Source: Streptococcus iniae
Lineage (GTDB): Bacteria > Bacillota > Bacilli > Lactobacillales > Streptococcaceae
Direction: 5' to 3'
Assembly: GCF_030732225.1 (NCBI RefSeq)
Contig: NZ_CP132230.1
Location: forward strand, 896,001 to 960,000
Length of the DNA stretch: 64,000 nucleotides
Below the pieces are notes generated by a model. It ran no database searches. It was given only the letters and a program-made list of their open reading frames with translations, and was not told the DNA's origin. Within the stretch, counting starts at the first letter, position 1. Every line of letters begins with the position of its first letter. The translations under genes were made by a program, and so were the position numbers. Positions 58,411-64,000 of the stretch are shown here, one piece after another.

Positions 58411-60363
58411 ATGCTACTAACAAAACGAGAAGAACAATTAATGAAAGCTTTCCTGTCTTATGGAAAGCTTTCAATTGATAATATGGAAGAGATTTTGAAG
58501 GTGTCAAGAAGAACTGTTTACCGTGTTCTTAATGACTTAACCATTAGTTTAAATAGTCAAAATATTAGTATTATCAAAGAAGACCAAAAGTATTTTTTTA
58601 CCGGCCAGTTGGATGTGTTGCAATCATTTTCAAGCCAAGAAAGTTTTTCAAAGGTTGAACGATTGAATCTGATGACATATTATTTATTGACGAGCCAAAG
58701 TGAACTAACCAATGATTTTTTTCAGGAAGAATTCGCTGTTAGTAATGTGACTATTATTCAGGACATTGCTGAAATTGAAACGCGATTAAGTGATTTTGAT
58801 GTGCAAATTAAACGTCAAAAAGGCTACTCTATTAGTGATAAAACCTTTAAAAAAAGGTGGCTTCTAGCTATTTTGCTCTCAAATAATATCTCTTTATCAG
58901 ATTTTTGGCAGATGAAAATGGGTTATTTTGATTTTATCTCTGCTGATCGCTTAGTTATTGCAAAATCGGTTTTTCAAAAACATCAGTCAGAATTGCCTGA
59001 GATGGATTCTAAGTTACTTCAATTTTTTATCATTTTATTGGCTTTAAGCAATTGGCAAGCCATTGAAAAAGACAATCAATCGGTTAGTAAACTTGCTTTA
59101 GACTTTTCTCAAAAAGTTTTTGCTGATTTTTCAAGCCAGTCTAATGATTTTTACCCCATCAGTGAAATTTTGTATTTTGCAAAACTTCTGGATCTTTTGC
59201 TTTTAAAAAGGCAAGAAACGCCGTTGTTTCAAGAGAATTTTGACAGTGAATTTTTCTATAATGTTTCAAATTTAATTGATAAGGTTGCCTTATACACCAA
59301 GATTAATTTCACCAAGGATCAAACCCTATTTAAATTTCTCTTTAATCATATCCGTCTTAGTTTAGCAGTACAAATTCTTTTTGCTGATAGTAAAGTCACT
59401 GATTTGGCTCACGAAGCTTTGAGAAACAATGAGTATTTGCACCGTGTTATTCAACTTTTAGTAATGGAAATTTTTCCAAATTATCTTCAAACAGAGTGGG
59501 AATTGGAATTGATAACGCTTCACTTTGCATCAAGCTTAAGGCGTAGTCCTCAAATTTATCCTGTTAGAATTCTTTTGTTAACGGATGAAAGGCCTTTAGC
59601 GACAGAATTGTTAGTCTCCCGACTAAAAAACATTGCTCCTTTTATTGAGTCGATTGCAACTAAAGCTTGTAGTTCTTTAGAGGAGTCGGATTTTGATACT
59701 TATGATGCTATTTTAGCGACCAAATTATTATCACATGATAACATTCAGTTTGTTTCAACTTATCCTAACCCAAGTGAGATGTTAGGATTAGAAGAGTTTT
59801 TGCAAGATGTGCAAATTAATCGTGACGTCAAATTGAGAGAAAGTCAGAACGTGATGATGCAAATGGATTTTAAAGATTACTTTAATGCCAGTCAACTGAT
59901 TTTAAAACGCTTTTATTTAAAACCTTTAAACAATCGAAAGCAGTTTAATCACACCATTGATGATATTATACAAAATGTGGATATGGTTTCTGACAAAGAG
60001 TATTTAACTCGGAAACTCAATAAGCGATTTAACGAAAGTCCAATGGCTATTCCAGAGACTAATTTGGCATTAATCCATACGCAATCAAGTAAAGTAATGA
60101 AATCAGTTTTCTTAGTGTTTGAATTGGAAAATCCAGTTTTTGCCAAATCTATGAATGGTCAAGATGAATTGGTCAAAAGGGTCTTAGTGATGCTAACTCC
60201 CTTAGAAGAAGGTGATGAAGTGCGAGATTTGATGACGGCAATTAGTCAATCGATTATTGAAAATCATCTTTATACTGAAATTTATAAAAAAGCAAATCAA
60301 GACATTATTTATCAGTTGCTTAATCAAATATTTACAGAAAAAATCAAGAAATTGGAGAATTAA
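58411..60363 (+). CDS. mtlR: Mannitol operon activator MtlR
   Basis: A PTS-controlled activator of 650 residues. The order is N-terminal HTH ([33 protein letters not shown]), two PRD domains (about 180-395), an EIIB-like domain ([20 protein letters not shown]) and an EIIA-like C-terminal domain. PTS phosphorylation tunes its activity to mannitol supply. The start at 58411 is chosen by homology of the N terminus. There is no clear ribosome site; a TATAAT lies seven bases upstream, so a leaderless message is possible. Confidence 0.9.
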   Translation: MLLTKREEQLMKAFLSYGKLSIDNMEEILKVSRRTVYRVLNDLTISLNSQNISIIKEDQKYFFTGQLDVLQSFSSQESFSKVERLNLMTYYLLTSQSELTNDFFQEEFAVSNVTIIQDIAEIETRLSDFDVQIKRQKGYSISDKTFKKRWLLAILLSNNISLSDFWQMKMGYFDFISADRLVIAKSVFQKHQSELPEMDSKLLQFFIILLALSNWQAIEKDNQSVSKLALDFSQKVFADFSSQSNDFYPISEILYFAKLLDLLLLKRQETPLFQENFDSEFFYNVSNLIDKVALYTKINFTKDQTLFKFLFNHIRLSLAVQILFADSKVTDLAHEALRNNEYLHRVIQLLVMEIFPNYLQTEWELELITLHFASSLRRSPQIYPVRILLLTDERPLATELLVSRLKNIAPFIESIATKACSSLEESDFDTYDAILATKLLSHDNIQFVSTYPNPSEMLGLEEFLQDVQINRDVKLRESQNVMMQMDFKDYFNASQLILKRFYLKPLNNRKQFNHTIDDIIQNVDMVSDKEYLTRKLNKRFNESPMAIPETNLALIHTQSSKVMKSVFLVFELENPVFAKSMNGQDELVKRVLVMLTPLEEGDEVRDLMTAISQSIIENHLYTEIYKKANQDIIYQLLNQIFTEKIKKLEN

Positions 60364-60364
60364 T

Positions 60365-60802
60365 ATGGAATTTCAAAAAGAATTGATCAAATTAGATCAA
60401 GCGTTTGAGACTAAAGAGCAAGCTATTAAATATTGTGGTCAACTCTTATATCAACATGGTTATGTCGAAGAAGATTATATCCAAGCTATGCTTGATCGTA
60501 ATGAAGAGTTATCTGTTTACATGGGAAATTTTATTGCTATTCCGCATGGCACAGATACTGCCAAAGAAAAAGTAAAACAATCAGGTTTAACAGTTGTCCA
60601 AGTTCCAGACGGTGTTAATTTTGGCACAGAAGAAAATCCTCAAATAGCAACAGTCTTGTTTGGCATTGCTGGTATAGGTGATGAGCATTTACAACTGATT
60701 CAAAAGATTTCAATTTTCTGCGCAGATGTTGATAATGTGGTTAAATTAGCAGATGCTAAGTCTGAAGAACAAATTATTAGATTACTGAATTCAGTTGAAT
60801 AG
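60365..60802 (+). CDS. mtlF: PTS mannitol EIIA component
   Basis: A 145-residue phosphocarrier that passes phosphate from HPr to MtlA. The active histidine is His61 in [13 protein letters not shown]. The start at 60365 follows ggagaat, one base after mtlR stops; the long upstream frame overlaps mtlR and is rejected. Confidence 0.94.
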   Translation: MEFQKELIKLDQAFETKEQAIKYCGQLLYQHGYVEEDYIQAMLDRNEELSVYMGNFIAIPHGTDTAKEKVKQSGLTVVQVPDGVNFGTEENPQIATVLFGIAGIGDEHLQLIQKISIFCADVDNVVKLADAKSEEQIIRLLNSVE

Positions 60803-60825
60803 TGAGTCGATAAGGAGATAAAAAA

Positions 60826-61974
60826 ATGAAAAAAGCTTTGCATTTTGGGGCTGGTAATATTGGCCGTGGTTTTATTGGTGAAATTTTAGCAGCAAATGGG
60901 TTTTCCATTCAATTTGTTGACGTTAATGACAGCATTATCAATGCATTGAACGACAGACATTCTTACGACATTGAAATTGCTGAGGATGGGAAACGTCATA
61001 TAAGGGTTTCTAATGTATCTGGAATTAATAACAAAGAGAATCCTGAAGCGGTTGTTGATGCAGTAGCGCAAGCTGATATTATCACAACGGCTATTGGTCC
61101 CAATATTTTACCATTTATCGCTGAATTAATTGCTAAAGGTATTCAAAAAAGACAAGCACAAGGAAATAAACAGCCGATTGATGTGCTTGCGTGTGAAAAT
61201 ATGATTGGTGGCTCACAATTCTTGCTTGAAGAAGTTTCAAAATATTTGACTGAAGATAATAAAGCTTATCTTGACCACTATGTTGGTTTTCCAAATGCTG
61301 CTGTAGACCGTATTGTTCCAGCGCAAAGTCATGAAGACCCATTATTAGTTGTTGTTGAGCCATTTAATGAATGGGTTGTTGAAACTAGTCGCATGAAAAA
61401 TCAATCCTTAAAACTTGAAGGTGTTCACTACGAGGATAATCTTGAGCCATTTATTGAAAGAAAATTGTTCTCTGTTAATTCAGGGCATGCGACATCAGCT
61501 TATACAGGGGCATATGCGGGTGCAAAGACTATTTTGGAAGCATTAGAGGTTCCAGAAGTGAAAAGCCAACTAGAGGCTGTTTTAGCTGAAATTCGGTCAT
61601 TGCTTGTGGCTAAGTGGAACTTTGATGATGACGAACTCAAAGCTTACCATAAGGTTATTATTAGTCGCTTTGAAAATCCCTATATTGTTGACGATGTTGA
61701 GCGTGTAGCTCGTACACCAATTCGTAAATTAGGTTATGACGAACGCTTTATCAGACCTATTCGTGAACTAAAAGCAGCTAATTTGTCTTATCATAATCTC
61801 CTTAAGACAGTTGCTTATGTTTTTAAATATAAAGATGTTAATGACCAACAAAGTAGTCAACTTCAAGTGATGTTGTCAGAAAACGATCTTCCAAAAGTTG
61901 TTGCAGATGTGACAAGCCTAGAGGATCAAGAGTTGATTGCTGAAATCGTTAAAAGCATTGAAGCATTAGCTTAA
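60826..61974 (+). CDS. mtlD: Mannitol-1-phosphate 5-dehydrogenase
   Basis: Oxidises mannitol 1-phosphate to fructose 6-phosphate with NAD. The 382-residue protein has the NAD motif [11 protein letters not shown] at the N terminus and the mannitol dehydrogenase core ([29 protein letters not shown]). It is the last gene of the mannitol operon and is followed by a terminator. Confidence 0.96.
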   Translation: MKKALHFGAGNIGRGFIGEILAANGFSIQFVDVNDSIINALNDRHSYDIEIAEDGKRHIRVSNVSGINNKENPEAVVDAVAQADIITTAIGPNILPFIAELIAKGIQKRQAQGNKQPIDVLACENMIGGSQFLLEEVSKYLTEDNKAYLDHYVGFPNAAVDRIVPAQSHEDPLLVVVEPFNEWVVETSRMKNQSLKLEGVHYEDNLEPFIERKLFSVNSGHATSAYTGAYAGAKTILEALEVPEVKSQLEAVLAEIRSLLVAKWNFDDDELKAYHKVIISRFENPYIVDDVERVARTPIRKLGYDERFIRPIRELKAANLSYHNLLKTVAYVFKYKDVNDQQSSQLQVMLSENDLPKVVADVTSLEDQELIAEIVKSIEALA

Positions 61975-61979
61975 AAATG

Positions 61980-62006
61980 GTCCCTCTTATGAAAGAGGGG
62001 CTTTTT
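61980..62006 (+). terminator. Terminator of the mannitol operon
   Basis: GTCCCTCTT-ATGA-AAGAGGGGC forms a 9-bp stem followed by TTTTT. Confidence 0.9.
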
Positions 62007-62099
62007 GCTAACAATTACGTTTGTGAGAACGATTTCATATTGTCAAAAGAATGATTATACAGTAGAATAATAACAATAACTTTATTTTAAGGAGACGAT

Positions 62100-62438
62100 A
62101 TGTCATTACCAAATTGTTTACAATGCCAATCAGAATATGTTTATGAGGATGGGACCTTATTAGTTTGCCCGATGTGTGCATTTGAATGGACACCAGGTCA
62201 AGAAGAAGAAATGGTTGAAGAAGGCTTAAAAGTTTTAGATAGTAATGGAACACAGTTACAAGATGGTGATACTGTCACAGTTATCAAAGATTTAAAAGTT
62301 AAGGGTGCTCCAAAAGACATCAAACAAGGAACACGTGTCAAAAATATTCGACTTGTTGAAGGTGACCACAATATCGACTGTAAAGTTGATGGCTTTGGTG
62401 CCATGAAGTTGAAATCAGAGTTTGTTAAGAAGATTTAA
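62100..62438 (+). CDS. PhnA/YjdM-family zinc-ribbon protein
   Basis: A 112-residue protein with an N-terminal zinc ribbon ([21 protein letters not shown]) and a C-terminal SH3-like domain ([20 protein letters not shown]). It belongs to the PhnA/YjdM family, named from the E. coli phosphonate region, though the reaction is not established. A single gene with its own terminator. Confidence 0.9.
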   Translation: MSLPNCLQCQSEYVYEDGTLLVCPMCAFEWTPGQEEEMVEEGLKVLDSNGTQLQDGDTVTVIKDLKVKGAPKDIKQGTRVKNIRLVEGDHNIDCKVDGFGAMKLKSEFVKKI

Positions 62439-62447
62439 TAATTATAG

Positions 62448-62473
62448 GCAATCAGTTTTCTGATTGCATTTTT
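62448..62473 (+). terminator. Terminator of the PhnA-like gene
   Basis: GCAATCAG-TTTT-CTGATTGC forms a perfect 8-bp stem followed by ATTTTT. Confidence 0.88.
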
Positions 62474-62504
62474 ATACAAATCACTAACAAATTTTCTGAT
62501 AATT

Positions 62505-62513
62505 TGATATAAT
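62505..62513 (+). promoter_or_regulatory. Extended -10 promoter of the amino-acid ABC operon
   Basis: TGATATAAT is an extended -10 element 29 bases before the permease start codon. Confidence 0.5.
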
Positions 62514-62542
62514 GTCAACATCTATCTTTTCATGGAGGGTCT

Positions 62543-63184
62543 ATGTCCTATATTTTACAAGTATTACCCAGTTTATTAGATGGTGCCAAAATTACCTTAC
62601 AAGTCTTTTTTATCGTTATTATTCTCTCAATACCATTAGGTGCATTTTTTGCCTTTCTAATGAAAGTGAATTTTAAACCACTTCAGTGGTTTTTAACACT
62701 GTATGTTTGGATTATGCGTGGTACCCCTCTATTATTACAACTCATTTTTTTCTATTATGTTTTACCTAGTGTTGGTATCACCTTCGATCGGATGCCTGCG
62801 GCAATCTTAGCCTTTACTATGAATTATGCTGCTTATTTCGCAGAAATTTTCCGTGGTGGTATTGAAGCTATTCCTAAAGGACAATATGAAGCTGCTAAGG
62901 TGCTTAAATTGAATCACCTTCAAACCATTCGCTATATTATTATGCCTCAGGTTTTCAAGATTGTTTTGCCGAGTGTCTTTAATGAAGTGATTAACCTTGT
63001 TAAAGATTCTTCACTGGTGTACGTGCTTGGTGTCGGTGATTTATTATTGGCCAGTAAGACAGCTGCAAACAGAGATGCAACTTTGGCACCCATGTTTATT
63101 GCAGGAATCATATACTTATTACTAATTGGTTTAGTGACGATTATTTCTAAACACGTTGAAAAACGTTTCAATTACTACAAATAA
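62543..63184 (+). CDS. Amino-acid ABC transporter permease
   Basis: A 213-residue HisM/GlnP-type permease with about five membrane segments. The typical motifs are RGTPLLLQLIFFYYVLP, YAAYFAEIFRGGIEAIPKGQ and VFNEVINLVKDSSLVYVLGV. It lies in a permease-ATPase-binding protein operon for polar amino acids. The actual substrate cannot be read from sequence. Confidence 0.92.
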   Translation: MSYILQVLPSLLDGAKITLQVFFIVIILSIPLGAFFAFLMKVNFKPLQWFLTLYVWIMRGTPLLLQLIFFYYVLPSVGITFDRMPAAILAFTMNYAAYFAEIFRGGIEAIPKGQYEAAKVLKLNHLQTIRYIIMPQVFKIVLPSVFNEVINLVKDSSLVYVLGVGDLLLASKTAANRDATLAPMFIAGIIYLLLIGLVTIISKHVEKRFNYYK

Positions 63185-63193
63185 GGAGGGGCT

Positions 63194-63823
63194 ATGTTAG
63201 AACTTAAAAATATTTCAAAACAATTTGGTCAAAAAACAATCTTTGATCGGTTCAATCTAACAGTCGCAAATGGTGAAATTTTATCACTTGTTGGTCCTTC
63301 AGGAGGCGGGAAGACAACTCTCTTGAGAATGTTGGCAGGATTAGAGCCTATCGACTCTGGTGACATTTTTTATGATGATCAGCCAGTTCCCATCGACCAT
63401 TTAGAAAACCGAAACCTTTTAGGTTTTGTTTTCCAAGATTTTCAACTTTTTCCGCATTTAACAGTTTTAGATAATCTTATCTTATCACCAACCATTACAA
63501 TGGGAGTAAGTAAAGCTGACGCAAAAGACAAAGCCATATCACTCTTAGAAAGACTTGGTCTAAAAGAGCATATGCATGTCTATCCTTTTTCTCTTTCTGG
63601 AGGGCAAAAGCAGCGCGTTGCACTGGCTAGAGCTATGATGATTGATCCACAAATTATTGGTTATGATGAACCAACAAGTGCTTTGGATCCGGAATTACGC
63701 CAAGAGGTTGAAAAACTGATTCTTCAAAATCGTGACATGGGAATTACACAAATTGTTGTTACACATGATTTGCAATTTGCAGAATCTATTTCTGACCGTA
63801 TTATTAAGGTCAATCCCAAATAG
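63194..63823 (+). CDS. Amino-acid ABC transporter ATP-binding protein
   Basis: A 209-residue GlnQ-type ATPase. Walker A is GPSGGGKTT, the Q-loop FVFQDFQLFPH, the signature LSGGQKQR and Walker B IIGYDEPTSALDP. It is shorter than the usual 240 residues but all motifs are present. It starts nine bases after the permease. Confidence 0.94.
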   Translation: MLELKNISKQFGQKTIFDRFNLTVANGEILSLVGPSGGGKTTLLRMLAGLEPIDSGDIFYDDQPVPIDHLENRNLLGFVFQDFQLFPHLTVLDNLILSPTITMGVSKADAKDKAISLLERLGLKEHMHVYPFSLSGGQKQRVALARAMMIDPQIIGYDEPTSALDPELRQEVEKLILQNRDMGITQIVVTHDLQFAESISDRIIKVNPK

Positions 63824-63841
63824 AAAGTAATGGTTAAGCAT

Positions 63842-64000
63842 ATGAAAATGAAGAAAATTTTAGTTGCCTCAATGGCATTTCTATCGACTGTAGTTTTAGT
63901 TGCCTGTGCTTCAACTGCTACAAATACCTCAAAAAAAGATGCCTGGGAAGCCTACAAAGCAAAAAAAGAAATCACAGTAGGCTTTGATAATACATTTGTT
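63842..64000 (+). CDS. Amino-acid ABC substrate-binding lipoprotein (5' part)
   Basis: The first 53 codons of an extracellular binding protein, cut by the window end. A signal peptide (MKMKKILVASMAFLSTVVLV) ends in the lipobox LVAC. Then ITVGFDNTFV begins the mature solute-binding domain (SBP_bac_3 type). An in-frame ATG at 63830 is an alternative start. Confidence 0.85.
   Translation, partial: MKMKKILVASMAFLSTVVLVACASTATNTSKKDAWEAYKAKKEITVGFDNTFV

Overview
The window is a low-GC Gram-positive chromosome segment from a Streptococcus, most likely of the pyogenic group. The order dnaE-pfkA-pyk-lepB-glmS, the streptococcal tmRNA with tag AKNTNTYALAA, the mannitol PTS operon and the GntR/ABC cassette all fit this. 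I cannot name the species from sequence alone.

Layout. 1-3700 is host DNA: rpsA, an IS30-family insertion, a tRNA-Arg(CCG) and a two-repeat lipoprotein. 3714-44928 is a complete siphovirus prophage of about 41 kb inserted in the 3' end of ssrA (tmRNA), bounded by a 19-bp core repeat. 44912-64000 is host DNA: ssrA, a TVP38-type membrane protein, a GntR/ABC-transporter operon, dnaE, pfkA-pyk, a signal-peptidase-like gene, glmS, mtlA-mtlR-mtlF-mtlD, a phnA-like gene and the start of an amino-acid ABC transporter operon.

Prophage organisation. On the minus strand at the left end lie integrase, a TM2-domain protein, an ImmA/IrrE-like protein and the CI-like repressor. Divergent promoters with ACGTAAT operators separate these from the rightward early genes: Cro, an antirepressor, a DnaD-like initiator with an apparent internal origin, a DnaC-like loader, Gp157, ERF, SSB, RusA and a phosphoesterase, followed by many small accessory genes. 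A DUF722-type late regulator and a cluster of tRNA-like sequences precede the late operon (terminases, portal, head, tail, tail lysin, fibres, holin, endolysin). After the endolysin is a minus-strand accessory module of four genes driven by two identical promoter/operator copies.

Most notable points: (1) the tape-measure gene is split by two tandem group I introns that leave a 22-nt micro-exon, and the first intron encodes an HNH endonuclease; (2) the minus-strand module at the right end carries a perfectly duplicated 60-bp promoter with a 24-bp palindromic operator and a small HTH gene, an architecture like anti-CRISPR/Aca loci; (3) tRNA-like minihelices without anticodon arms lie near terS; (4) a compact promoter-hairpin-terminator unit upstream of int looks like an sRNA gene; (5) the chromosome side of the left att site carries arm-type repeats and a terminator resembling the phage right arm, suggesting an earlier prophage occupied the site.
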